28,862 bases of DNA from Terrimesophilobacter sp036833635 (GTDB taxonomy: Bacteria > Actinomycetota > Actinomycetes > Actinomycetales > Microbacteriaceae), in contig DAITPJ010000017.1 in the NCBI GenBank assembly GCA_036833635.1, positions 1 to 28,862 on the forward strand, read 5' to 3'. Position 1 is the stretch's first letter. The number at the start of each line of letters is the position of its first letter. Positions 1-8,327 of this stretch are shown one piece after another. The translations under genes and the position numbers were made by a program. The notes below the pieces were generated by a model, which was not told the origin of the DNA, searched no databases, and saw nothing but the letters and a program-made list of their open reading frames with translations.

Positions 1-572
1 TCGCCGCGCGGCTCGTTGGGCTTCGGCTCGATCGCGAACCGGATGTCGTAGCCCTTGTCGGTCACATAGTCGCCGAGCAGGTTGACGGCTTCCCGGTAGC
101 GCTCGAGGGCGCTCCGGATGTCTTTGGCCGCGTCGTACTCGGCTCCCTCGCGCCCGCCCCACATGACGAACGTCGTCGCGCCGAGCTCTGCCGCGAGGTC
201 GAGATTGCGCAGGACCTTCCGCAGCGCGAAGCGGCGCACCGCGCGGTCGTTGGAGGTGAACCCGCCGTCCTTGAAGACAGGCTGGCTGAACAGGTTCGTC
301 GTGATCATGGGCACCACAAGGCCGGTGTCGGCGAGCGCCTGCTTGAGGCGGTCGATCTGCTTCTGGCGGGCGGCATCCGTCGACCCGAACGCAAACAAGT
401 CGTCGTCATGGAACGTGAGTCCCCAGGCGCCAAGTTCGGCGAGGTGGGTTACGGCGTCGACGACGTCGAGCTGCGGCCGGGTCGGGCCGCCGAACGGGTC
501 GGTGCCGTTGTATCCGATCGTCCACAGCCCGAAGGTGAACTTGTCGGCGGCGGTGGGCGTTGGGATGGCCAT
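1..572 (-). CDS. xylA: Xylose isomerase, N-terminal part (cut by window start)
   Basis: Converts D-xylose to D-xylulose in the cytoplasm, the entry step of xylose catabolism. Translating the minus strand from the ATG at 572 gives about 190 residues with family hallmarks: TFGLWTIGYNGTDPFGG near the start, GLTFHDDDLFAFG with the catalytic histidine, VMWGGREGAEYD, and FAIEPKPNEPRG, where the glutamate is a metal ligand. The rest of the roughly 390-residue protein lies beyond the window. The start is supported by GAGGAG five bases upstream. It is divergent from the LacI-type regulator at 752, and a 19-bp palindrome at 594-612 lies in its leader. Actinobacterial-type xylose isomerase is secure; regulation is inferred. 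Confidence 0.96.
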   Translation of the reverse strand, partial: MAIPTPTAADKFTFGLWTIGYNGTDPFGGPTRPQLDVVDAVTHLAELGAWGLTFHDDDLFAFGSTDAARQKQIDRLKQALADTGLVVPMITTNLFSQPVFKDGGFTSNDRAVRRFALRKVLRNLDLAAELGATTFVMWGGREGAEYDAAKDIRSALERYREAVNLLGDYVTDKGYDIRFAIEPKPNEPRG

Positions 573-593
573 GGCGACTCCTCGATGAGCTAA

Positions 594-612
594 ATGTTGT
601 GGCATCCAACAT
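594..612. promoter_or_regulatory. Palindromic operator candidate upstream of xylA
   Basis: ATGTTG-TGGCATC-CAACAT is a perfect 6-bp inverted repeat with a 7-bp centre, about 22 bases before the xylA start codon. The position fits a repressor site. It differs from the CGAAAGTTTCG-type sites, so a second regulator, for example a ROK or LacI protein, may bind here. That assignment is inference. Confidence 0.5.
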
Positions 613-689
613 ATCGCACACGCGCTGCGGGGTAAAGCATTTTCGCGAGCTGGAGGCCCGCTTCTCTCGGCGCGGACACGCCAGTCACC

Positions 690-706
690 TTCCGATAGTT
701 TCGGAA
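690..706. promoter_or_regulatory. Probable autoregulatory operator of the LacI-type gene
   Basis: TTCCGATAGTTTCGGAA is a 17-bp palindrome with one mismatched pair. Its core, CGATAGTTTCG at 693-703, differs by one base from CGAAAGTTTCG at 6933-6943 before the sugar-transport operon. The odd-centred symmetry is typical of some LacI-family operators. Binding of the protein encoded at 752-1786 is inferred. Confidence 0.55.
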
Positions 707-751
707 AGTGTTTGGCGCATGACTAGAATTGCCGAGCGAGAAGGGACGCGC

Positions 752-1786
752 ATGGCGGGGTCTGGCACGGCGCGGGTGACCCTCGCGGATGTCGCGCGTG
801 AGGCCGGGGTGTCGCTCTCGACGATTTCCAAGGTCCTCAATGGCCGGCCCGACGTCTCGGCCGGCACCCGCGCGCGCGTCGAGCGCATCCTCGCGAGCAA
901 CGGCTACCTCCGGCGCACGAGCGAGAAGACCGGGAGCGGGCTCATCGAACTCGTCTTTCACGAACTCGAGAGCGCGTGGTCGATGGAGATCATCCGTGGC
1001 GTGGAGAATGTTGCAGCCGAGAACGGCATGAGCGTCGTGCTCACCGAGAGCGGCAGCCGGCACGCACCGGCTCCGGACTGGATCGAGGGGGCGCTGCGCC
1101 GCCGGCCCGTCGGGGTCGTGCTCGTGTTCTCCGATCTCCCGCGCGAGTACCGCGAGATGCTCCGGCGCCGCACGATCCCCTTCGTCATCATCGACCCCGC
1201 CGGCGACCCGTCACCGGATGTCCCCTCCGTCGGGTCGGCGAACTGGTCTGGCGGTCTCATGGCGACGCGCCACCTCATCGAACTCGGCCACACCAGGATC
1301 GCCGCGATCACCGGGCCTGACGACATGATGTGCTCGCATGCGCGCCTCGACGGGTTCCGCTCGGCAATGGGTGCGGCGGGCATCCCGATCGTGCCCGACT
1401 GGGTGCGTTTCGGCAACTTCCACACCTCGGGGGGCGAGCAGCACGGGCGGGAACTGCTCGAGAGCACCGACCGACCGACGGCGATCTTCGCCGGGAGCGA
1501 CCTCCAGGCGCTCGGCGTGCTCGAGGCGGTGCGGGGCCTCAGCCTTCATGGTCCGGGCCTTCGAGTGCCGGAGGATCTCTCCATCGTCGGCTATGACGAC
1601 ATACCTCTCGCGAAGTGGGTGAGCCCGCGCTTGACGACGGTCCGCCAGCCGCTCCGACGCATGGCGGAGGAGGCCTCGCGCCTTGTGCTCCGGTTGAGCA
1701 AGGCGCCGCTGGAGACCGTGCCGCGGATGGATCTCGCGACGAGTCTCATCGTGCGGGAGAGCACGGGTCCGCCGCCTGCCGGCTGA
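752..1786 (+). CDS. LacI-family transcriptional repressor of the xylose/xyloside locus
   Basis: A sugar-responsive DNA-binding repressor of about 344 residues. The N-terminal helix-turn-helix and hinge helix are clear (TLADVAREAGVSLSTISKVL, then NGRPDVS). They are followed by a periplasmic-binding-protein-like ligand domain with GLMATRHLIELGHTRIAAITG, IFAGSDLQALGVLEA and LSIVGYDDIPLAKWVSPRLT. The ATG at 752 is preferred over the in-frame ATG at 719 because AGAAGGGA lies about six bases before it and the HTH then falls near residue 10. It is divergent from xylA and convergent with the GH3 gene, with stops 12 bases apart. Operators at 690-706 and 6933-6943 suggest that it represses itself and the transporter operon. 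The inducer is probably xylose or a xylo-oligosaccharide, inferred from the neighbours. Confidence 0.93.
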   Translation: MAGSGTARVTLADVAREAGVSLSTISKVLNGRPDVSAGTRARVERILASNGYLRRTSEKTGSGLIELVFHELESAWSMEIIRGVENVAAENGMSVVLTESGSRHAPAPDWIEGALRRRPVGVVLVFSDLPREYREMLRRRTIPFVIIDPAGDPSPDVPSVGSANWSGGLMATRHLIELGHTRIAAITGPDDMMCSHARLDGFRSAMGAAGIPIVPDWVRFGNFHTSGGEQHGRELLESTDRPTAIFAGSDLQALGVLEAVRGLSLHGPGLRVPEDLSIVGYDDIPLAKWVSPRLTTVRQPLRRMAEEASRLVLRLSKAPLETVPRMDLATSLIVRESTGPPPAG

Positions 1787-1798
1787 AACCGCGCGGGC

Positions 1799-3717
1799 TC
1801 AGTCGCGGGCGATCGTGACCTCGGCGTGAAGGCGTCGGGTGTGGTCGACCTCGCGCAACTCGCCCGTGAGCGTGGCGCGGTGCTCGAGCACGATCTCGCC
1901 TGCCGAGCGTCCGAATTGGAAGACGAACTCTCCGGGTTCGACGATCCGGATGCCGTCCCGCCCGGTGAACGAGGTGACGTCGGCTGGCACCCGGAACGTG
2001 ACTGTGGCCGCCCGCCCGGGATCGAGGTCGACGCGCGAGAATGCGATGAGCCGCCGCACTGGCCGAACGACGGATGCCACGGGGTCGTGAAGGTAGAGCT
2101 GCACGACCTCGGTACCCGTGCGGCTGCTGGTATTCGTGACCGTGAGCGTGAGGTCGAGGTNNNNNNNNNNNNNNNNNNNNNNNNNNNNNNNNNNNNNNNN
2201 NNNNNNNNNNNNNNNNNNNNNNNNNNNNNNNNNNNNNNNNNNNNNNNNNNNNNNNNNNNNTCGGGGAACTCGTGGCGCAGCGCGTCGAGGAGCGTCGGCA
2301 GGTCGATGCCGAGCGGAACATCCGGATGCTGTGCCAGAACGTGGGCGGGAAAGGAGTACGCGCCGAGCACCGCATAAGGGTCCTCGGCGGTAGGGCCGAC
2401 GAGCGCGATGCGCCGCGGCGCGTGGAGCGGAAGCGTTCCGTCGTTCCGCAGGAGGACGACGGCCCGCTCGGCGAGCTCGCGGGCGAGCGACCGGTTGCCA
2501 GCCGGGTCGAGATCGATCGATCCGCGGATGTCGTCGGGGTCCGCGCCGTCGAAGTCGCGCAGGCCTGTCGCGGCGAGCGCGGGCGGCACGGGGGACCAGT
2601 CGCCGTCGAGGAGCCCGAGTTCGACCTTCTGGGCGAGTACGCGACGCAGGGCACGGTCGACGGTGTCGATGTCGACGGCCCCGGTGGCGACCGCCTCGAT
2701 GAGCGGTGCGCCGAATGTCTTGAGCGTGGGAAGCTCGATATCGATTCCAGCAGTGAGCGCCGCAACGGCAGCATCGGCCCAGGTCTCGGCGACGCCGTGA
2801 AGGGTCTTGAGGAAGCCAACCGAGAAGTAGTCGGCCGCGACCGTGCCCGTGAAGCCCCAGATGTCTCGCAGCAGCCCGGTGAGAAGGCGGGTGTCGGCTG
2901 CCGTGGGCACGCCGTCCAGGTCGGTGTAGGCGTTCATGACCGAGCGTGCTCCACCCTCGCGCACGGCCATCTCGAACGGTGGGAGCAGCACGTCGGCGAG
3001 CTCCCGCCCGCCGATCGAGACGGGCGCCAGGTTGCGGCTTCCCTGCGAGGCCGAATACCCGACGAAGTGCTTGAGCGTCGCGACGATTCCGGCCGACTCG
3101 AGCCCGCGCACATATGCGGTCGCGATCCTGCCGACGAGGTATGGGTCCTCACCGATCGTCTCTTCCACGCGCCCCCAGCGGGCATCGCGCACGACGTCCA
3201 GAACGGGCGCGAGGCCCTGGTGGATGCCGACGGACACGAGGTCCGCGCCGATGCGTTCGGCCATCCGCTCGACGATGTCAGGGTCGAACGTCGCACCCCA
3301 GGACAGCGGAACCGGATAGGCGGTCGCGCCCCAGGCCGCGAAGCCGGCGAGACACTCCTCGTGGGCGACGGCGGGGATGCCGAAGCGGTTGCTTGCGACG
3401 ATGCGCGCCTGCGTGCGGGCGAGCGAGACAGCGCCGAGCGCGGCATCCACCGGAGCAGTTCCGAAGGGTCGGGTGAGCTGGCCGAGTCCGCTGGGGAGCA
3501 GTTCGTCGAGGTCGATGTCGTCGGCCATGTCGTTCTGGTGCGGCGCCACTTCACCGCCGTCGCTTCCCGCGCCGACCCATACGCCGTAGAGCTGGGCGAC
3601 CTTCTCCTCGATGGTCATCGCTGCGACGAGCGCTTCGACGCGATCCGCGATCGGGAGAGCCGCATCCTGCCAGGCCTGCACCGCGACATCCGATTTCACT
3701 GCACGATTCAACGTCAT
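1799..3717 (-). CDS. GH3 glycosidase (probable beta-xylosidase/beta-glucosidase), interrupted by assembly gap
   Basis: An intracellular glycoside hydrolase that would release monosaccharides from imported oligosaccharides. The 485 residues before the gap carry the GH3 N-terminal barrel: LDVVRDARWGRVEETIGEDP (about residues 173-192), KHFVGYSASQGSRN (216-229), and ADYFSV with the likely nucleophile Asp296. The start of the C-terminal domain follows (AVVLLRNDGTLPL). The run of 100 N at 2161-2260 then intervenes. After it, in another frame, come about 120 residues of the Fn3-like tail (TGTEVVQLYLHD, FSRVDLDPG). The frame change and missing C-terminal-domain segment show that the gap length is a placeholder; several hundred bases are probably missing. 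The start overlaps the permease stop (ATGA). No signal peptide is visible. Beta-xylosidase is favoured by context only. Confidence 0.9.
2161..2260. other. Assembly gap (100 N) of unknown true size
   Basis: Exactly 100 N inside the GH3 gene. The flanks share no overlap and the reading frame changes across it, so real sequence is missing here, unlike the gap at 15788-15887. A continuous open frame read across it, joining glycosidase to permease sequence, is an artefact. Confidence 0.97.
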
Positions 3718-4586
3718 CCCTTCACAGCTCCGGTCAGCCCGCCGACAATGCGCTTCTCCGCGAACAGGAAGAACGCGATGGCGGGAAGCATCGAAAGCGA
3801 GGTGTACGCGAGCACGGCGCCCGTGTCGGCGGAGTACTGGGTCGAGAACTGCTGCACGCCGAGTGGCAGCGTCCACAGTTCCTGGGGCATGCCCCCTGCG
3901 GCCATGACGAGCAGGGGAAGAAGGTACGCGTTCCAGCTGCCGATGAAGGCGAGCACGCCGACCGTGACGACGCCGGGCACCGAGAGCGGCAGCAGGATGC
4001 GCCAGAAGAACCCGATGCGGCTCGCCCCGTCGATCGCGGCGGCCTCCTCGAGCTCGTTGGGAATGGCGCGGAGGAACGGGACGAGGATGATGATCGTCGT
4101 CGGAAGTGCGAAGGCGACCTGCGGGATGATGAGTCCGAGGAAGGTGCCGTGCAGGCCGAGGTTGCGCAGCAGGATGCTGAGCGGCAGGGCAGCGACGGTG
4201 ACCGGGAACATGAGCCCGGATGCGAAGAGCAGGTAGAGCCCGTTGCGGCCCTTGAACTGGTACCGGGCGATCACGAAGGCGGCCATGATGCCGAGCACGA
4301 CGACGCCGAGCGTCGTGCCGATCCCCACGAGCGAGGAGGAGAACACCGATCCCCAGAACCTCGGCGAGGAGAGTACGCGCACGTAGCTCTCGATCGACCA
4401 TGGGTCAGGCCACCCCGCGGGGTTCGCGTTGATGTCCGGTGTGGTGCGGAACCCGTTGAGCCAGATGTAGGCGACGGGGACGACCGAGACGGCAGCCGTG
4501 ACGATGGCGACGAGGTAGACCCATGGCTGTGCCCAGTTGAAGGCTTTCCGACGGTGCGGCACCGCGGGGCGGGCGATGGCGGTCAT
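3714..4586 (-). CDS. ABC sugar transporter permease (MalG type)
   Basis: The second inner-membrane subunit of a carbohydrate-uptake ABC importer, 290 residues. It has about six membrane segments, and the cytoplasmic EAA loop that contacts the ATPase is clear (ELEEAAAIDGASRIGFFWRI). The N-terminal region after the first helix (YIWLNGFRTTPDINANP) is typical of MalG-type subunits. The ATG at 4586 overlaps the stop of the upstream permease (ATGA), which decides the start; an in-frame upstream extension only runs through the neighbour. Its own stop overlaps the GH3 start in the same way, so translation of the operon is probably coupled. No ATPase gene is nearby, so a shared MsiK-type ATPase encoded elsewhere probably energises it. 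Confidence 0.93.
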   Translation of the reverse strand: MTAIARPAVPHRRKAFNWAQPWVYLVAIVTAAVSVVPVAYIWLNGFRTTPDINANPAGWPDPWSIESYVRVLSSPRFWGSVFSSSLVGIGTTLGVVVLGIMAAFVIARYQFKGRNGLYLLFASGLMFPVTVAALPLSILLRNLGLHGTFLGLIIPQVAFALPTTIIILVPFLRAIPNELEEAAAIDGASRIGFFWRILLPLSVPGVVTVGVLAFIGSWNAYLLPLLVMAAGGMPQELWTLPLGVQQFSTQYSADTGAVLAYTSLSMLPAIAFFLFAEKRIVGGLTGAVKG

Positions 4587-5560
4587 GAGCGCACCCCACT
4601 CGTGAGGGCACCCTCGAGATCGCGGCGCATGACGAAGCGCTGGAACCCGAGGGCGACGACGAGCGAGATGACGAAGAGGATGACGGCGATCGAGCTTCCG
4701 TAGCCTGGCGCCCCCTGCCCGTTCTGGAGCATGTAGACCGCCATCATGTTGGTTGAGCCGACCGGGCCGCCCTTCGTGGTGACCCACACCATGTCGAAGA
4801 GCTGCAGCGAACCGATCATCGAGAGGAATGCCCAGATCCGGATGGTGGGGCCGAGCAGCGGGAGCGTGATGCGCCACTGCGTCTGCCACCAGTTCGCCCC
4901 ATCGATGGCGGCCGCCTCATGCAACTCGGCCGGCACCCCCTGGAGCCCGGCGAGCATGAGCAGGATGGCGAAGCCCAGGTACTTCCAGCTAAGGATGAAG
5001 AACATGACCCAGAGTGCAATGTCCGGGTTGGCGAGCCATGGCTGGGCGAGATCGCCGAGCCCGATGGCCTCGAGCACGGCGTTGACCCCGCCGCGCGGGG
5101 AGAGCAGGAGCTTCCAGGAGAGGCCGGCGATGACCTCGGCAAGCACGTATGGGACGAAGATGAGGGCGCGAAAGGCCGTGCGGCCGCGCAGCCTGCGGCT
5201 GAGCAGCAGGGCGATCCCGATGGCGAGCGGTCCCTGGATGACAAGGGAGGCGCCGAGGATGAAGAAGTTGTTGCCGATGGCGCGCAGGAACACCGGGTCG
5301 TTGAGTGCGCGTACATAGTTGTCGATGCCGATGAACCGCTCGAGCGGGCCAAGGCCATTCCAGTTGTAGAGGCTGTAGACGGCGGCAAGCACAACGGGGA
5401 GGATCACGAAGGTCAGAAAGACGACGAGGGCAGGCCCGGTGAAGAGTGCGATCTCGAGCCTCGTCCGCCCTCGGCGACCGCGCCGGTGCCCGGAAGCCGA
5501 CGCGGCGTTTGCCCCGCGGCTCGCGGCATCGGCGCCTCCGGCCTCACTGATGGTCGTCAT
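4583..5560 (-). CDS. ABC sugar transporter permease (MalF type)
   Basis: The first permease subunit of the same importer, 325 residues. A basic cytoplasmic N-terminus (HRRGRRGRTRLE) precedes about six membrane helices, and the EAA motif is ELHEAAAIDGANWWQTQWRI. I chose the ATG at 5560 (MTTISEAGG) because an ATG at 5602 would add an arginine-rich extension running through the hairpin at 5578-5610. A modest GAGACAGG precedes 5560. The gene lies 70 bases after the binding-protein gene. The substrate is inferred from the xylose context; xylobiose or a related xylo-oligosaccharide would fit. Confidence 0.92.
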   Translation of the reverse strand: MTTISEAGGADAASRGANAASASGHRRGRRGRTRLEIALFTGPALVVFLTFVILPVVLAAVYSLYNWNGLGPLERFIGIDNYVRALNDPVFLRAIGNNFFILGASLVIQGPLAIGIALLLSRRLRGRTAFRALIFVPYVLAEVIAGLSWKLLLSPRGGVNAVLEAIGLGDLAQPWLANPDIALWVMFFILSWKYLGFAILLMLAGLQGVPAELHEAAAIDGANWWQTQWRITLPLLGPTIRIWAFLSMIGSLQLFDMVWVTTKGGPVGSTNMMAVYMLQNGQGAPGYGSSIAVILFVISLVVALGFQRFVMRRDLEGALTSGVRS

Positions 5561-5577
5561 GTGCCTGTCTCGATAGT

Positions 5578-5610
5578 GGCGGGGCCTGCCGCGGCACGGC
5601 AAGCCCCGCC
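5578..5610 (-). promoter_or_regulatory. Intercistronic hairpin between binding protein and permease genes
   Basis: GGCGGGGC (5578-5585) pairs with GCCCCGCC (5603-5610), and TGCCG with CGGCA inside it, giving one long GC-rich stem. No T-run follows in the operon direction. Such a structure after a binding-protein gene is commonly an mRNA stabiliser or partial terminator that keeps the binding protein in excess over the permeases. That role is inferred. Confidence 0.6.
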
Positions 5611-5630
5611 TTTGGTCGTGCGGTCCTTGG

Positions 5631-6923
5631 CTATTCGGCGGCGGCCGTGTCCTCGAGGGCCTTGACGACGTCCTGAGGCGTCCCCTGCCCGGCGAAGATG
5701 TTCACGATCGCCTGGTTGAGCGGGTTGCCGAAGTTCGGCCCGAGGGCACTGTCGACCCACAGCTGCACGTAGGACGCGTTCGCGAGAGCCTCGGCGCTCG
5801 CGATGAGGTTCGGATCGGTCAGGCCCGCCTTCGCGGCCGGGAGGGTCGCGATGCCGGCACCGGTCTCAGCGAACCGGGTCTGGACATCCGCGCTCAGGAT
5901 GTACTTGAGCAGTTCGACCGCCTCTGGCGGAGCGTCCGCGCTCAGGCCGAATCCATCGCCGCCGCCCATGACGGCGGTCGGGTCGCCTTCCGTGCCCGGC
6001 ACGCTCGGGAACGGGAACCAGCCGAGCCACTCCGGAACCTGGGTGTCCGGGGTCAGGGAGCCGATGGTTCCGGAGTTCCACGGGCCCATGAACTCCATCG
6101 CGGCATTGCCGTTGGCGACGAGACCCGCGGAACTATCGGCCCCGGTTTGGGCGGGAGTCGCGAGGAAGCCGTCGTTGAACGGCTCGGTCTTCAGGAAGTC
6201 CTGGAGCAGCTCGCCTGCTTTGATCCAGCACGGGTCGGAGAAGTCGCGCTCGGGGATCGCCGTCTGCAGCGTCTCCGTGGAGCATGCCGCGATCGCGAAC
6301 TGGTACCACCAGTGGCCGGCCGGCCACAGGTCGCCTGCGCCGACGGCGATCGGGGCGACGTCGATCGCCTTGAGCTTGGCGATGGCATCCTCGAGCTCTG
6401 GCAGAGTCTTGGGCGTACCCTTGATGCCGGCCTGGTCGAAGAGATCCTGGTTGTACCAGATGCCGGTGGCACCGAACGTATAGGGCAGCGCGTACTGCTT
6501 GCCGTCGACCTCCCAAGGCTTGACGACGCCGCCGAGCTCGGTGATCGTGTCGGAGGCGACGTCTGTCAGGTCCATGAGGTAGCCGGCCTCCGCCTGCGAG
6601 CGGACCTCGCCGCCTGGCCAGACCATGAAGAGGTCGGGCGCATCGCCGGACTGGAGCGCGTTCGGGATAAGGGTGCGTTGGAGGTCCTCGTTCTGGTAGC
6701 CCGTGACCTCGACCGTGACGCCCGGGTGCGCGTCTTCGAACTCCTGGGCGACGTCCGCCCAGAGGCCCTGCAGGGGGTCGGAGGTGGCGTTGTGCCACCA
6801 CGTGATCGTGACGTCGCCGTCGCCGGGGTCTCCGCCAGGGGTGCAGGCGGCGAGTCCACCGACCGTGAGCGCCGCCGCGGCTCCCAGGGCGACGAGCCTC
6901 TTGATGCTGCGTCTGTTCATCAT
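5631..6923 (-). CDS. Sugar-binding lipoprotein of ABC importer
   Basis: Extracytoplasmic solute-binding protein of the carbohydrate (family 1) type, 430 residues, which would capture the sugar and pass it to the two permeases. The N-terminus is a lipoprotein signal: MMNRRSIKR, a hydrophobic run, then lipobox LAAC with Cys27. The mature part begins with DVTITWWHNATSDPLQGLW and includes GDAPDLFMVWPGG and ANGNAAMEFMGPWN, typical of the family. ATG at 6923 and 6920 are adjacent; GAGAGG lies four and seven bases upstream of them, so 6920 is equally possible. It is first gene of the operon, divergent from the ROK regulator, with an operator candidate about ten bases before the start. Xyloside specificity rests on context. 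Confidence 0.94.
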   Translation of the reverse strand: MMNRRSIKRLVALGAAAALTVGGLAACTPGGDPGDGDVTITWWHNATSDPLQGLWADVAQEFEDAHPGVTVEVTGYQNEDLQRTLIPNALQSGDAPDLFMVWPGGEVRSQAEAGYLMDLTDVASDTITELGGVVKPWEVDGKQYALPYTFGATGIWYNQDLFDQAGIKGTPKTLPELEDAIAKLKAIDVAPIAVGAGDLWPAGHWWYQFAIAACSTETLQTAIPERDFSDPCWIKAGELLQDFLKTEPFNDGFLATPAQTGADSSAGLVANGNAAMEFMGPWNSGTIGSLTPDTQVPEWLGWFPFPSVPGTEGDPTAVMGGGDGFGLSADAPPEAVELLKYILSADVQTRFAETGAGIATLPAAKAGLTDPNLIASAEALANASYVQLWVDSALGPNFGNPLNQAIVNIFAGQGTPQDVVKALEDTAAAE

Positions 6924-6932
6924 CGAACCTCT

Positions 6933-6943
6933 CGAAAGTTTCG
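6933..6943. promoter_or_regulatory. CGAAAGTTTCG operator before the sugar-transport operon
   Basis: CGAAAGTTTCG is a perfect 11-bp odd-centred palindrome beginning next to the binding-protein ribosome-binding site. A second half-like copy, CGAAAGTGA, starts at 6954. The core recurs with one change before the LacI gene. It resembles CGAAA-type repeats I recall upstream of Streptomyces xylanase and xylosidase genes. Its position would block transcription from the operon promoter. Confidence 0.65.
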
Positions 6944-7052
6944 ACGTCTGTGTCGAAAGTGATTAGGTGATTGGATCATAGAGCGTGAGGCATTTGGGGT
7001 CAAGGGCAACAAATACCGGATGTGGCCCGCACCACGAGGATAAAGTGAACCT

Positions 7053-8261
7053 GTGAACACGACCGCGAGCCCTGCGCGGGGCTTCGGCAACGACTCCCTG
7101 AGGCGCGACAATCTCGCGACCGTGCTCGGTCTCGTGCATCGCAGCGGAGCAGACGGACGGTCTCGGTCCGACCTCACCGCACTTACCGGAATGAACCGCT
7201 CGACGATTGCGGCACTCGTCGGGGAGCTCGTCGCGCGCGGCCTCGTGGCGGAGTCCGAACCGCCCTCGCGCAGCAGGGTCGGGCGCCCGAGCCCCATCGT
7301 GGCCGCGACTCGCCGTGCCGTCGCGCTCGCCGTCAACCCCGAGATCGACGCGATCCAACTCGCCATCGTCGCACTCGGTGGGCGCGTCATCGACCGGCAC
7401 AGGGTTGCCGCCTCAGCAGACCTCGCCGTTCCGGATGCCGTCGAACTCACCGCGACAGCCGCGCGGAAGCTCCTGGCCGACCTCGGTCCCGACCAGACGC
7501 TCGTCGGCATCGGCATCGCTGTCCCTGGTCTCGTCCGCACCGCGGATGGCCTCGTGCGGCTCGCCCCGCATTTCGGCTGGGTCGACGAGCCGTTCACCCA
7601 TCTCCTCTCCTCTGTACTCGACCTGCCGGCATGGGCTGGCAACGACGCGACGCTCGGTGTTCTCGCCGAGGCCACGTTCGGGGCAGGCCGCGGGATCGCC
7701 GACCTCGTGTATCTCAACGGCGGGGCGAGCGGCATCGGCGGCGGGATCGTCACGGGAGGCCGGCCGCTCACGGGCGCCGCGGGCTACGCGGGGGAACTCG
7801 GCCACACCCTCGTCAACAGCAATGGCGTACTGTGCCACTGCGGCGCGACCGGATGCCTCGAAACCGAGGTGCGCCGTGCGCCGCTTCTCGAACTCGTGGG
7901 CCTCGACGATGCTCGCAGCGACGAGCTCGGCGCCGCGCTGCTCGGCGCCGACTCGGATGCCGTGCGGGCGGAGGTCGAGCGCCAGCTCGGCTGCCTTGGC
8001 GTGACGGTGCGGAACGCCATCAACACCTTCAATCCGCAACGCATCGTGCTCGGTGGATTTCTCGCCGCTCTCCATGCCGCCGCGCCAGGGCATCTCGAGC
8101 GTTCGGTGGCCGCTCGGCCGCTCGCCGCGAGCCGCGAATCCGTCACGATCGTGCCAGCCGAACTCGGGGGCGACATCCTCATGGTCGGCGCAGCCGAACT
8201 CGCCTTCGCAGGGCTACTCGCGGACCCGACGACCTTCGGTTCGGTGCCGGCCGCACCATGA
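7053..8261 (+). CDS. ROK-family transcriptional regulator
   Basis: A repressor-type ROK protein of 402 residues, combining a winged HTH (about residues 35-62: RSDLTALTGMNRSTIAALVGELV) with a sugar-kinase-like domain. The ROK zinc site is intact: GHT with His251, then CHCGATGCLE with Cys261, Cys263 and Cys268. The motif GIGIAVPGLV and the segment NDATLGVLAEATFGAGRG are typical of the fold. Because the DNA-binding domain is present it is a regulator rather than a kinase. The GTG at 7053 is chosen with GAGGA 12 bases upstream, a rather long spacing. It is divergent from the transporter operon and probably controls it or xylA; the ligand could be xylose. Its relation to the LacI-type protein at 752 is unclear. 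Confidence 0.92.
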   Translation: MNTTASPARGFGNDSLRRDNLATVLGLVHRSGADGRSRSDLTALTGMNRSTIAALVGELVARGLVAESEPPSRSRVGRPSPIVAATRRAVALAVNPEIDAIQLAIVALGGRVIDRHRVAASADLAVPDAVELTATAARKLLADLGPDQTLVGIGIAVPGLVRTADGLVRLAPHFGWVDEPFTHLLSSVLDLPAWAGNDATLGVLAEATFGAGRGIADLVYLNGGASGIGGGIVTGGRPLTGAAGYAGELGHTLVNSNGVLCHCGATGCLETEVRRAPLLELVGLDDARSDELGAALLGADSDAVRAEVERQLGCLGVTVRNAINTFNPQRIVLGGFLAALHAAAPGHLERSVAARPLAASRESVTIVPAELGGDILMVGAAELAFAGLLADPTTFGSVPAAP

Positions 8262-8327
8262 CCGGGATCGGCCGGATTCGCACGAGACCGCTACCGTCAT
8301 GACATCCGGAACCGCTAGCGTCGAGGG

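Noticed and set aside
2272..4236. Long plus-strand open frame opposite the GH3 and permease genes
   Set aside because: Antisense shadow in GC-rich DNA. It has no domain logic and consists of acidic and arginine-rich low-complexity sequence, while the minus strand carries clear GH3 and permease motifs.
1591..4401. 936-codon minus-strand open frame crossing the N-run
   Set aside because: Artefact of reading through Ns. It joins off-frame sequence on both ends to the true GH3 segment; the genuine C-terminus is in another frame.
4583..5602. Longer permease start at 5602
   Set aside because: It would translate through the intercistronic hairpin and add an arginine-rich leader not typical of the family.
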